64,000 nt of DNA from the NCBI GenBank assembly GCA_017694845.1, contig JADIMI010000066.1, positions 1 to 64,000 of the forward strand. Direction: 5' to 3'. Under the pieces are notes generated by a model. The model saw only the letters and a program-made list of their open reading frames with translations. It was not told where the DNA came from and did no database searches. The stretch is from Candidatus Cryptobacteroides intestinavium. Lineage in GTDB: Bacteria > Bacteroidota > Bacteroidia > Bacteroidales > UBA932. This document shows positions 8,243 through 18,100 of the stretch, piece after piece (positions within the stretch are counted from its first letter, which is position 1; each line of letters opens with the position of its first letter). Both the position numbers and the translations under genes were made by a program.

Positions 8243-8746
8243 TCACATTTGCGGCAGAATGAATCTCACTCCGAGAGCCACACTCTGCGGAACGAATCTC
8301 AGATCTGTCAGAAACTGGAGCTTCGGGCTCCACTCCAGACAGAAAACCACTGGTTTACGTTTCATCCGGTATTCGACCCCGACCGGGATGTCCACCGACA
8401 TAAAGAATGATATCCGTGTCCTGAACGCTTCGTTCCAATGACCGAACCGGGTTCCGGCAGACAGTCCTCCGCCCACATACGGATAAAGTCTGTCGACTCC
8501 TGTCCTGAAATTGTAATGGTATGCAGTCGACACCAGAAGGAACTGGTATGATGGGCAGAAAGGGTTTACGACACCTATGGCCGCATCTACAGCACTGTGC
8601 TCAGTAAAACGATATCGGTAGTCAAAGGCGAACAGATTGCCTATCTCCAGCCCGGCTGAATGCCTGTATACATAGGCATCCGCCTTTCCTGCCGCCATGC
8701 CAGACAGTATAATGGCAGAAAGCACTGCAAGGATCCTGCGCATCAT
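8243..8746 (-). CDS. small outer-membrane beta-barrel protein, unknown function
   Basis: A 167-residue protein with a signal peptide (cleavage near KADA) and alternating amphipathic strands, for example HSAGLEIGNLFAFDYRY and RLYPYVGGGLSAG. The pattern is that of a small outer-membrane beta-barrel. The ATG overlaps the deoC stop as TGATG, indicating coupling. I do not recognise a family beyond this general shape. It is the last gene of its operon and is followed by a clear terminator. Confidence 0.6.
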   Translation of the reverse strand: MMRRILAVLSAIILSGMAAGKADAYVYRHSAGLEIGNLFAFDYRYRFTEHSAVDAAIGVVNPFCPSYQFLLVSTAYHYNFRTGVDRLYPYVGGGLSAGTRFGHWNEAFRTRISFFMSVDIPVGVEYRMKRKPVVFCLEWSPKLQFLTDLRFVPQSVALGVRFILPQM

Positions 8747-9639
8747 CAGAAATAATTGACTGTCTTCTGTTCCACTTCAGAAAGAATACTGTTCGCCAGT
8801 CTGCTGACACCGAGACGGAACAGAGACCTGTCCAGCCATTCTCTGCCCAGGACCGCAGATACGATAGAATAGTATGATACGGCATCCAGAGCTGTGGATA
8901 TCCCTCCAGCAGGCTTGAACCCGACTTTCCTTCCTGTCGCCTCATAATATTTCCTGATACACTCGCACATAGTATATGCGGCTGCCGGAGTCGCATTCAC
9001 ATCCACCTTTCCTGTGGATGTCTTTATGAAATCCGCCCCTGCCTCCATCGCAAGGAACGAAGCAGCTGCGACATTCTCCTGAGAGCCCAGCAGACCTGTC
9101 TCGAGGATCACTTTCAGAACGACCTTCCTGCCCTGCAGGGCAGCCGCTGCATCAACCGCCTTGCGGACAGCGGAGATCTCGGCAGAGGCACTGTCATAGT
9201 CCCCGGAAAGGAACGCATTGAGTGCAAGCACGATATCCACCTCATCGGCCCCATACCCGACTGCGAGATCGCACTCCCTCAGCTTCACTTCAAGAAAACT
9301 CTGGGAGGAAGGGAAACAGCCCGCAACCACAGTCACGTGGAGATCATCCGACTTTCTTGTCTTCCTGACAATGTCAGCGAAATTGGGATATACGCATACC
9401 GATGCAGGCAGCGGCCAGGAAGGATATGCAGAAGAGAAATCATTCACCTTCCTGACAAGTTTCCCGATCGATTCCGGAGTGTCATTAGTCCTGAGAGAAG
9501 TCAGATCCATTACAGAGAAGCAGTCCTTCAGCACAGCCTCGGATTTTACCGACTCGAGATTCTGAGCGATTCTTGCTATGTCTCCATCCATCTTTTCCCT
9601 GTCAGGGGCATACCCGTATTTCTTCAACAAGCTGTCCAT
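8746..9639 (-). CDS. deoC: deoxyribose-phosphate aldolase DeoC
   Basis: DeoC cleaves 2-deoxy-D-ribose 5-phosphate to glyceraldehyde 3-phosphate and acetaldehyde in deoxynucleoside catabolism. The class I aldolase signatures are present: the Schiff-base lysine stretch FIKTSTGK and the second lysine in GFKPAGGI, plus EVDIVLALNAFLSGDY and VVLKVILETGLLG. At 297 residues it is longer than the 259-residue E. coli enzyme, mainly at the N-terminus. It lies 29 bp after the radical SAM gene and overlaps the next gene by one base. Confidence 0.95.
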   Translation of the reverse strand: MDSLLKKYGYAPDREKMDGDIARIAQNLESVKSEAVLKDCFSVMDLTSLRTNDTPESIGKLVRKVNDFSSAYPSWPLPASVCVYPNFADIVRKTRKSDDLHVTVVAGCFPSSQSFLEVKLRECDLAVGYGADEVDIVLALNAFLSGDYDSASAEISAVRKAVDAAAALQGRKVVLKVILETGLLGSQENVAAASFLAMEAGADFIKTSTGKVDVNATPAAAYTMCECIRKYYEATGRKVGFKPAGGISTALDAVSYYSIVSAVLGREWLDRSLFRLGVSRLANSILSEVEQKTVNYF

Positions 9640-9668
9640 ATATCATCTGTTTTATAAAAATCCCGTAT

Positions 9669-10430
9669 TCATCCTCTTACCTGGACACAGAACCCCTCAT
9701 CCACAAGAGGTTTCACCAGTTCAGTCATCCGGTCCGCCGTGAATTTACGCAGTCCCTTCATAGGGGTCTCCCTGTCGAGTGTATAGACCATCACCTCGCG
9801 TGGAGACAGATCCCGCACAATATCCATCCAGCCATCAATGCACTCCCTGTCAGAAGAATCGTACTCAGGGGAAGCAAGGAACATTGTCTGGAGGATGAAA
9901 TCCCCTTTAAATTTCCTGAGATTCCCGACCACATCTGCAAGGGAATATCCTCCGCACGGCCTGTTTACCAAAGCCACCCCGGCATCCGTCGGAGCATCTA
10001 TCTTCAGTATCGGGTTGTCGGTCTTCTTCAATGCCTCCAGCACTTCCTCCCGCCCCAGCATCGTAGCGTTTGACAGCACAGAGACCTTCGCTTCGGGATA
10101 GAACTTGTCCCTCAGTTCAATGACGCAGTCTATGATCCGCGGGAAATCCGGATTGAGGGTCGGCTCGCCGTTACCTGAAAACGTAATGGAGTCTATGTGC
10201 GTGCCACTGTCCCTGCACTGCGACAGCCTGGCTTCAAGCGCAGTCATGACATCCTCCGCGGCAGGCAGGACAGGGTTCTGCACCCGGCCGTCCCTGTTCC
10301 AGCCGCACTCGCAGTAGATGCAGTCGAAATTGCACAGCTTCCCGTCATGCGGCAGCAGATTGATCCCGAGCGAGGATCCGAGACGTCTGCTGTGTATCGG
10401 GCCGAACACTATATCGTCAAAATGCAACAT
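9669..10430 (-). CDS. radical SAM protein
   Basis: A 253-residue cytoplasmic radical SAM enzyme. The cluster motif is CNFDCIYC (CX3CX2C) near residue 35, preceded by FGPIHSRRLGSSLGINLLP. The SAM-binding glycine motif is TFSGNGEPTLNPDF. The overall layout resembles the COG0731 group (related to tRNA wybutosine synthesis enzymes), but bacterial members have no settled function. It lies between the amidohydrolase gene and deoC. Futalosine-pathway radical SAM enzymes MqnC and MqnE have different sequence layouts, so I do not assign it to that pathway. Confidence 0.8.
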   Translation of the reverse strand: MLHFDDIVFGPIHSRRLGSSLGINLLPHDGKLCNFDCIYCECGWNRDGRVQNPVLPAAEDVMTALEARLSQCRDSGTHIDSITFSGNGEPTLNPDFPRIIDCVIELRDKFYPEAKVSVLSNATMLGREEVLEALKKTDNPILKIDAPTDAGVALVNRPCGGYSLADVVGNLRKFKGDFILQTMFLASPEYDSSDRECIDGWMDIVRDLSPREVMVYTLDRETPMKGLRKFTADRMTELVKPLVDEGFCVQVRG

Positions 10431-10473
10431 TGTCAGTACGGTATTGTATAAACATATCTTCAGACATTGCCCA

Positions 10474-11661
10474 TCATATCAGCCTGACAGACCGGCTGGA
10501 AGCAGTCAGCCTTCCGGAGGCATCGATATCCGATATCGCCGCTATGCCAGGACGTCTCCCGGGCAGGAGTGTCCCGAGTTCTGCATCCATACCGAGGAAA
10601 CGCGCCCCGTTGAGACTCGCCCACGTAAAGATCTCTCCGACCGGGACATCCGGAAAATTCTGCTGGAGACAGAACATCTCGCGTACCATATCGAGATCAT
10701 CGTTGCTTGACAGGGAATCGGTACCGATACAGATATCGAGACCGAGCCTCCTCATCAGTTCTATCGGCGGCAGTGCATTGTGAATGAACAGATTGGAAAG
10801 AGGACACACCGCCCAGAAGACATTGTCCATAACTGCAAGCGCCGCCTGCGCCGCCGTCTCATCGAGACATACATTGTGCACAAGCAGGATATGTTCCCGG
10901 AACGGAGCCGGATGCACCTTCAGCAGCCTGTCGATGAAATACATCAAAGACGGCTTCCCTGTCACGGGAGGTGTGCTCATTCCTGCCCTGCGCCTGTTCT
11001 CCGCCATCTCTCCCGTACCCGATGCTATCATCGCCTCTTCCTGGGGACTTTCCTGCGAATGATACGAAAGATATCCTGTGAAAAGGCCTTCCGTCGCCGC
11101 CGCTGTCACAAGTTCCGGGCTCATAGTGTAACTGGCGTGCGGAGTTATGGATGCATCGAGACCGTATTCGACCGCCTCCCTTCTGAGTTTCAACGCCCCA
11201 TCTATAACCTTCCCGCAATCATGAGGCTCGGTCCCGAACACCTCGATGAATGTCCTGGTATACATAGGGGACTCCGCCTTCACGGCAAAGCTGTCATCGC
11301 AGTTGCTTATGTCCGCCATAGCCGAGACACCTGACTTCCACATCCTGTCCATCTCCAGCGACAGCGACTTTATCTTGTCCTCCCTGGAGGAACTGTCCCT
11401 GAGGGCGTTTATCTGATCGATGAACCCTGCCATACCGCTTCCCTTGAGGAACTTTCCCTTGAGATGCGACAGCTCCACATGGCAGTGGGCATTCACGAAT
11501 CCGGGCATTATGGCGCCATCCCAGAAATACGGTTCGGACAGAAGATCATCACATTTCCCTGTCCTTATCACCGTACCATCATCCTCGGTCTCGACAAAAC
11601 CATCCACTATCGGATCGAAACTGTCGAGAGTATAGACATATTTAGCTGCTATCCTTCTCAT
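10474..11661 (-). CDS. amidohydrolase, aminofutalosine-deaminase-like
   Basis: A 395-residue metal-dependent hydrolase of the ATZ/TRZ-type amidohydrolase superfamily, which deaminates nucleoside-like or ring substrates. The metal-binding HxH is in PGFVNAHCHVELSHLKG, further metal ligands are the His in TPHASYT and the HSQESP stretch, and the Asp in CIGTDSLSSNDDLD closes the site. The family includes aminodeoxyfutalosine deaminase of the futalosine menaquinone pathway, and the NAHCHVELS motif is typical of that group, but the substrate is not proven. It begins 2 bp after the DUF4296 gene. Confidence 0.7.
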   Translation of the reverse strand: MRRIAAKYVYTLDSFDPIVDGFVETEDDGTVIRTGKCDDLLSEPYFWDGAIMPGFVNAHCHVELSHLKGKFLKGSGMAGFIDQINALRDSSSREDKIKSLSLEMDRMWKSGVSAMADISNCDDSFAVKAESPMYTRTFIEVFGTEPHDCGKVIDGALKLRREAVEYGLDASITPHASYTMSPELVTAAATEGLFTGYLSYHSQESPQEEAMIASGTGEMAENRRRAGMSTPPVTGKPSLMYFIDRLLKVHPAPFREHILLVHNVCLDETAAQAALAVMDNVFWAVCPLSNLFIHNALPPIELMRRLGLDICIGTDSLSSNDDLDMVREMFCLQQNFPDVPVGEIFTWASLNGARFLGMDAELGTLLPGRRPGIAAISDIDASGRLTASSRSVRLI

Positions 11662-11663
11662 TT

Positions 11664-12416
11664 CTATTTCTTTATGACGGACTTAACGTTTACCGGACGC
11701 ATCCCGCTGTCCAGTGCGGCATCACGTCCCTCCTGCATTCTGACAGGACGGAATCCATCGTCGACGGCATTATGTTTCATATGGCCGGATTCCCCGACAG
11801 GAGTCTGACCGTCACCCGGCGCTGTCCGCCCATCGGTAACCACGACGGTGTCAGAGACGGCCGGAACATCCGACTTGATCTCCATCACAGGACCGAAATA
11901 AGCCGTATCAAGCCATTCCCTAGCATCAAAATACTGTCTGCCGCCTGTAGAGTCGATATAGAAATCCACAGAATCCCGATGAAAGACAGATGGGCATCCG
12001 ATACCTGTCATAAAGAAGATTCTGTCAGGCCGGTTGCGTTCCATTGCGTCGAGAGCTTCCTCAAGAGGGGCCATCGCCGCCTTCTGTCTCTTCAGTTCCG
12101 CTATCTCTTCCTCGAGAATGATCGAGGTCTCCCTCAATATCTTGGCATATCGGTCAGCATCCTTTATATAATGGGCCATACTCGCCCTGTAGTCATCAGA
12201 GGTATATCCGTATTTCTCGAATATCGGCTCATATACATAGCTGGTATCGGCCATTGACCTGGCCTTCGTGTCCCCGCCTATCTTCTGGTCTGCCACGAAC
12301 ATCTCCGCATATATCCTGGCAAGCTTCGCCTTAGGTATGACCTTGCCCTCCTCCCTTGAGCAAGAGCAGAGGATTATGGCAGCAAGCACAGCGATATGAA
12401 ATGCAGACAGACGCAT
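11664..12416 (-). CDS. DUF4296-family lipoprotein
   Basis: A 250-residue predicted lipoprotein (lipobox IILCSCS). The helical region after it, with IPKAKLARIYAEMFVADQKI and YGYTSDDYRASMAHY, matches DUF4296, a Bacteroidetes-specific family of unknown function. Residues 90-120 are predicted coiled coil (ILEEEIAELKRQKAAM). The C-terminal 100 residues are low-complexity and probably disordered. It lies one base after pheT. Confidence 0.75.
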   Translation of the reverse strand: MRLSAFHIAVLAAIILCSCSREEGKVIPKAKLARIYAEMFVADQKIGGDTKARSMADTSYVYEPIFEKYGYTSDDYRASMAHYIKDADRYAKILRETSIILEEEIAELKRQKAAMAPLEEALDAMERNRPDRIFFMTGIGCPSVFHRDSVDFYIDSTGGRQYFDAREWLDTAYFGPVMEIKSDVPAVSDTVVVTDGRTAPGDGQTPVGESGHMKHNAVDDGFRPVRMQEGRDAALDSGMRPVNVKSVIKK

Positions 12417-12417
12417 A

Positions 12418-14889
12418 CTACCTCAAAGATGCCCCGAATTCAGCCGTGAATACAGACAGCAGCCTTTCCATCACCTTGTCGACATCCTTGTCGGTCATGG
12501 TCTTCTCCGGATCCTGAAGGATGAAGTTCAAGGCATACTGCTTCTTGCCTGCCGGTATCTTGTCCCCTCTGTACACATCAAAGAGGCTGACTGATCTGAG
12601 GAGTTTCTTCCCTGTCTTGAATGCAGCCTTGCGCAGAGCCGCATACGGCACATCCTCATCAAGGAGAAGTGCGAGATCCCTCCTGACTTCAGGGAACTTC
12701 GGGAGTTCCCTGTACTGTATCCTGTCCCTTCTGACAAGGGTGAAAAGCGTATCCCAGACTATCTCGGCGGCAAATACAGGCTGTCTGATTCCGAACCGCT
12801 TCAACAGAGATGGAGCTACTGTTCCCATGACGGCCAGAGTCTCCCCGCTTCCCGGCAGCCTGTACGTCATACCTTCCGAGAACAGGTCTCCCGGGGCGGC
12901 ATCATAATCCATATTGTAGAGATCCGCCCCGAAACGCCCGAGCAGAAGCTCGAGATATCCTTTCAGCTGGAAATAGTCACTCCTGCCGGCTGCAGTCCTC
13001 CAGGCTTTCTCAGGAGCTCCCGTCATGAAGATGGCATAGCATGTATGCTCATCGTATGATTCGAGAGTCTTTCCGTCCATCCCCGGCCTGAGGGAATATA
13101 CCGACCCGTATTCAAACGTCTTCAGGCTGGTCATCTGCCTGTTGATATTATATGCTATCACCTCAAGCCCTCCAGGCAGGAGAGTCTGCCTCATGACATT
13201 CAGGTCAGAGCTGAGAGGGTTGAGTATCCTGACGCATTTCTCCTCCGGGAATGTCTTCAGATGCGAATAGTACTCCGATTTCGTAAGGGAATTGTTCATT
13301 ATCTCGGTGAACCCGTTGGCCGCAAGGAAATCGGATATGACGTTACGGACTTTCTCCGGTTCAGGCTTCAGTGATGCGTTGACGGACATCCTGACTCCTG
13401 AAGGAAGCTCTATATTGTTGTACCCGTATATCCTGAGTATCTCCTCCACCACATCGCACTCCCTGTATACATCGACCATATATGACGGTACCGCCACCCT
13501 GGCTCCTCCCGGCCTTTTCTCAATGAAATCGTATGCAAGATACGTAAGGATGTTCTCTATTGTCCCATGACCTATCTTCTTGCCGATAAATGCCTCTATA
13601 CGGTCATAGTCAAGGTCCACCACCTTCTTTTCAAAGGTACGGGCGACAGATCTCTGCACCTTCCCCGTGACATGTCCGCCGGCGAGCTCGCAGATAAGCA
13701 GAGCAGCACGCCTGCCCGCCCAGTCCACGACAAGAGGATCGGCTCCCCTTTCATACCTGAAGGAAGCATCGGTCTTGAGACCATGCCTCTTTGAACTCAT
13801 TCTGATGGAGACAGGATCGAAATAGGCGCTTTCAAGGAAGACGGTCTCCGTCGTCTCGACAGTACCTGATTCCTCACCGCCGAACACACCCGCGATACAC
13901 ATAGACTTCCGTGTATCGGCAATCATAAGATCCTCGGCAGACAGAGTCCGTTCCACACCATCCAGCGTCACGAATTTCTCTCCTTCGGCAGCCCTGCGGA
14001 CAACTACTTTCCGCCCTTCTATCTTCGAGGCATCGAAAGCGTGGAGCGGCTGGCCTATCTCCATAAGGATGAAATTGGTGATATCCACTACATTGTTGAT
14101 AGGACGGAGACCTACTGACCTGAGCTTCTTCTGCAGCCAGTCAGGAGACGGCCCCACCTTCACTCCGGTGATAGTGGTACCGGTGTACTCCGGCGCTCCA
14201 TCGGGAGCCTGCACCTCCACCGGGATAGCCCCGTCTATTTCAGCCGCTCCGCTGCACAGTCCCTCCGGACCTTCGGCAAAGGCCGAGACATCCGGGATAT
14301 TGAGCCGGCACGGGATATTGTTCAGCATAAGATATGCATACAGGTCCCGGGCAACCCCTATGTGAGAGGCCGCATCCACCCTGTTCGCTGTCAGTCCTAT
14401 CTCTATGACGGCATCCGATTCAAGATGAAGATATTCCCTTGCCGGTGTACCGACAACGGCATCCGGCTCAAGCACCATTATGCCATCGTGGGAGGTGCCT
14501 ATGCCGAGCTCGTCCTCCGCGCAGATCATACCGAAAGAGTCCACGCCCCTGATCCTCGACTTCTTGATCTTGAAATCCTCTCCCAGGACAGTGCCCACCG
14601 TAGCAAGCAGCACCTTCTGGCCGGCCGCCACATTAGGGGCGCCGCAGACCACCTGCAGGAGTTCCGGAGCCCCGGTATTCACTTTTGTTATATGGAGATG
14701 GTCTGAATCAGGATGGTCGGTGCATTCCACCACTTCCGCCACTATGACTCCTTCAAGTCCGCCCGGGATCTCCTCCACGGTCTCTACAGAATCCACTTCA
14801 AGCCCGATTGATGTCAACGCATCCGCAACCTGTCCAGGAGTGAGGTCGCACTCGATGTAATCCTTCAGCCAGTTATACGAAATCTTCAT
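12418..14889 (-). CDS. pheT: phenylalanine--tRNA ligase beta subunit PheT
   Basis: The 823-residue beta subunit of PheRS, which with PheS charges tRNA-Phe in the cytoplasm. Domains in order: an N-terminal lead (MKISYNWLKDYIECDLTP), a tRNA-binding EMAP-like domain at about 40-150 (VVECTDHPDSDHLHITKVN), the B3/B4 editing domain at about 215-400, the B5 domain at about 410-480, a class II-like core and the C-terminal FDX-ACB anticodon-binding domain (ELPKFPEVRRDLALLLDEDVPY). Length is normal for the long bacterial form. It is the first gene of a six-gene operon; pheS is not in the window. Confidence 0.97.
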   Translation of the reverse strand: MKISYNWLKDYIECDLTPGQVADALTSIGLEVDSVETVEEIPGGLEGVIVAEVVECTDHPDSDHLHITKVNTGAPELLQVVCGAPNVAAGQKVLLATVGTVLGEDFKIKKSRIRGVDSFGMICAEDELGIGTSHDGIMVLEPDAVVGTPAREYLHLESDAVIEIGLTANRVDAASHIGVARDLYAYLMLNNIPCRLNIPDVSAFAEGPEGLCSGAAEIDGAIPVEVQAPDGAPEYTGTTITGVKVGPSPDWLQKKLRSVGLRPINNVVDITNFILMEIGQPLHAFDASKIEGRKVVVRRAAEGEKFVTLDGVERTLSAEDLMIADTRKSMCIAGVFGGEESGTVETTETVFLESAYFDPVSIRMSSKRHGLKTDASFRYERGADPLVVDWAGRRAALLICELAGGHVTGKVQRSVARTFEKKVVDLDYDRIEAFIGKKIGHGTIENILTYLAYDFIEKRPGGARVAVPSYMVDVYRECDVVEEILRIYGYNNIELPSGVRMSVNASLKPEPEKVRNVISDFLAANGFTEIMNNSLTKSEYYSHLKTFPEEKCVRILNPLSSDLNVMRQTLLPGGLEVIAYNINRQMTSLKTFEYGSVYSLRPGMDGKTLESYDEHTCYAIFMTGAPEKAWRTAAGRSDYFQLKGYLELLLGRFGADLYNMDYDAAPGDLFSEGMTYRLPGSGETLAVMGTVAPSLLKRFGIRQPVFAAEIVWDTLFTLVRRDRIQYRELPKFPEVRRDLALLLDEDVPYAALRKAAFKTGKKLLRSVSLFDVYRGDKIPAGKKQYALNFILQDPEKTMTDKDVDKVMERLLSVFTAEFGASLR

Positions 14890-14982
14890 ATTCTTGAATT
14901 TTTAACGTCTCTCAGACGAATATTCTGATATATACCGCCCGGCAGATCCCCACCGGGCCGTCATTCTTATGCGAATGACAGG

Positions 14983-14990
14983 CAAAGGTA
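14983..14990 (-). promoter_or_regulatory. -7 box upstream of pheT
   Basis: TACCTTTG on the minus strand matches TAnnTTTG about 95 nt before the pheT start. No convincing TTG lies at 19-20 nt upstream, so only the -7 element is supported. Confidence 0.5.
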
Positions 14991-15034
14991 CTAATTTTAT
15001 GGACAAATCCATCACCCTCTCCCGACAAGAAATA

Positions 15035-15066
15035 CAGCCGGACAGAGAAAAATCCCTGTCCGGCTG
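15035..15066 (-). terminator. terminator-like hairpin after the SusCD-LRR locus
   Basis: An 11-bp perfect stem, CAGCCGGACAG (15035-15045) against CTGTCCGGCTG (15056-15066), with a 10-nt loop, lies 43 bp downstream of the 1211-residue LRR gene. In the minus direction it is followed by TATTTCTTG, a weak T-rich tract. The rest of the 218-bp gap to pheT holds the pheT -7 box only. Confidence 0.65.
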
Positions 15067-15108
15067 AAATGCATCATACCGGTAGCCGCAAAGGCTATAT
15101 GCACAATA

Positions 15109-18100
15109 CTATCTGGAGACTCTGAACGCTCCCTTCTTTACCGATGGCGCGGCATGTTCCTTCGGCTCGATAAGGACAGGGCAGAACTCTCCGTTTCCGA
15201 CAGCAGCCGACCTGCGCACAGCATTCTGTGGCTGGCTGCTTCTTGTAAGGGTATAAGGGCCTATACCGTAATCGCTCACTGTATAGCCAGGCTTGAAGAG
15301 ATCAAGTGACTCATAGTATGACCCGCCACTGTACAGCACATAGTCCATTCCTGTCACCTGATATTCCTTGCCATCAGTCGGGAGGGTGAACTTGCCCATT
15401 TCAAGGGTCACCGTGCCATCGCTGCCGTATGTACCGGTACACAGGGCATCCTCCGTAACCCAGATATACGGTTCGCCGTTCTGCTGGAAACGATATCTCA
15501 GATATACGTAATACATACCGATCATTCCATAATAGTCGTAAGTCGATACCGACACCTTCCCGTCAGCGTAGTCCATTATGAACGGAGCGACATCCTTGTC
15601 ACCCATAGTCGTGATTCCCCAGCCTGAGACGCGGAAACTCTCGTTCACCCTGAACGGCTCGATCTCCACCGTGAACGTCTGCGGCTTCGCATCCACTTCC
15701 GATGATGTGGATGTCACAGTCCAGGTGCCGATATATCTCTGATAGTCAGCCTCTCCTTCCGGAACAGCAGCAGTGCTGGCCACTGCAGTCTCTATTGTCT
15801 TGCCGTGTACGTTCTCCGCCATTACGACCAGCATATATTCCGTCCCCGGCTCCAGCTCGCCGGACGATGCGGAATATCCGTCCGCGGAATTGATCTTATC
15901 TACGACGGATGTCGAGAAAGCGGTTCCGTACCTGTTGCAGACTTTCTCGTAATCCCCGAGTTCCTCCACCCTTTTCTCGATGCTCTCTTTAGTTCCGAGG
16001 ACATAACGGCATTCCTTCACATCCGATCCCTTGATAGTGATATCCAGCTTGAAGTATTCGGATCCGGACAACTGAGCAAGTCCAAGAGCCAGTACAGGCA
16101 GACCGGATGTACCATCGCTTATACCGCCCCAGTCTATCGGAATGAATGCATAGTCCGCCATCTTCTCACATCCCGTGAAAGTGTCCTTGTGGTTCTTTAT
16201 CACGGTAAATCCGTTATCCGTACTGCGCTCGTACAGATGCACCTTCTCACCGTCCACCAGAGTATACGGGGACTCTCCGGTAAAGGCGGAGCAACCGTTG
16301 AACACCTGGTTGGCGGAGGTGACCTTGACCATACTGTCGAATATGCCTGCCGGAAGAGATTCGAGGGAAGTACAGTTCTCGAACATCTGGTTCATCGTAG
16401 TGACTCCCGAGAAATCATCGAAAAGTCCTTCCGGAACAGACTTAAGCGCAGTACAGTTCTGGAACATATAGGCCACAGATATACCGCCGCTCACACTGGC
16501 AGGGAAATAGTCAGCAGGGACAGAAGTGATCGCGCTGCAGTCCTTCCACATTGCAGGGACAGTCTTCAGCGAAGTCATCTGCCTGATCGAAGGGAATTCA
16601 GTCATATCTGTACAGCCTTCATACAGGTAGCTTGCCGATGTAACCTTCGTCATATTCATAAAGATATCGGAGGGGAGATTGCCCAGGGCAGGACAGGTGC
16701 TGAACAGGCTGTTCATGCTCGTCACATTTGCCTGGTCATCGAAAAGTCCTGCAGGTACGGATTCGAGCGCTGTACAGCCCTTGAACATCGTCGAGATATT
16801 GGTTACAGCCTCCAGGCCGCGGAAGAGTCCGGCAGGGACTGTCTTCAAGGCAGAACAAAGGTTGAAGATACCGGACATATTCTCGATCTTGGTATTCGCA
16901 GCGAAGAAGTTCTCCGACACCGTGGTCAATGATGTACATTCCTTGAACATATTTGACACCTTCGTTATTTCCGGCAGACCGGCCAGCAGACCGGCAGGGA
17001 CGGATGTAATGGACAGACAGCCGTTGAACATACTGGAGACATCATTGATCAGCGGATTGGATGCAAAGAGCCTCTCGGGGACCTCCGTCAGGGAAGCACA
17101 GTCACTGAACAGCATGGCGGCATCCACCAGAGCCGTCGCGGACGAAAGCAGCCCCTCAGGGACAGACACAAGGGAGGTGCAGCCCTCGAACATTCCCTCT
17201 ACCGTCGTCACCCCTGCAAAGGCACCATCTTCCGGCATCGGGACAGCTGTGATGGAGGTATTGTACCTGAAGGCATCCTCCAGTGATGTCAGCCCCAGCA
17301 TTCCCCACTGGATGACACCGGTAATGGCAGAAGCGGCGTTCTTGTTGACTGCAGTTCCCTTCATCTGCGCCGCTGTTCCCTTGACCGTGACACAGTACTG
17401 TCCTTCTGCCGCATATTCATGCTGTACCATGGTAGCAGCCGACGTCACTGTCTTGTCGACATCTTCAGAAGACCCGTCTCCCCAGTCGACGTGGACATTG
17501 ACTGCCCCGTAAAGAGGTATGTACACTTTCCTGGAATACGATGCCGCAGTTCCCGTAAGTTCCCTGGCCTGGACAGTAAGGACCATTATATCCTTGTCAT
17601 AGTCTACAAGCTGATAGACAAGCACGGTCTCTATCACGGCATCTCCGGATACAAGCTCTATCTCTGCCTGACGCGGCAGTCCTGTCTCGTTGGTCCCGAC
17701 AGAAAGAGAGAGAGTCTCTGTCCTCATTTCGCTTCGCGTCTCCACAACGGATATCCAGCTCTGAGCATCTTCCGGTATGGATACCTCATATTCCATATCG
17801 GTCTCCACTTCTACAGTCACAGGGCCGCCTGAAGCCGGAACCTGCACGGATGAAGTGCTTATATTGAGAGTACCGGAAATGAATGTGAGGGTCCGCATCA
17901 GCGTCTTGTATCCCCCGTCATTGACAAGGACTATCACCTTGCCGGTGGAACTCTCCGCCGGTGCAGCAATGTCAAGCGTTCCGGTCCAGTCCTCATTCAT
18001 TGTCACCTCCGCGGTCCAGCCGCTGCTGCATATCGTTTCCATTACGGTGTTCTCATCCGCTCCCGTAATTGTGAACGGAACAGAAACCCCGGATCCGGAT

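Noticed and set aside
16262..17311. Regular 81-bp periodicity suggesting a CRISPR-like or satellite array
   Set aside because: The period is in phase with the reading frame and conserved in amino acids, not in DNA; it is the leucine-rich repeat coding region.
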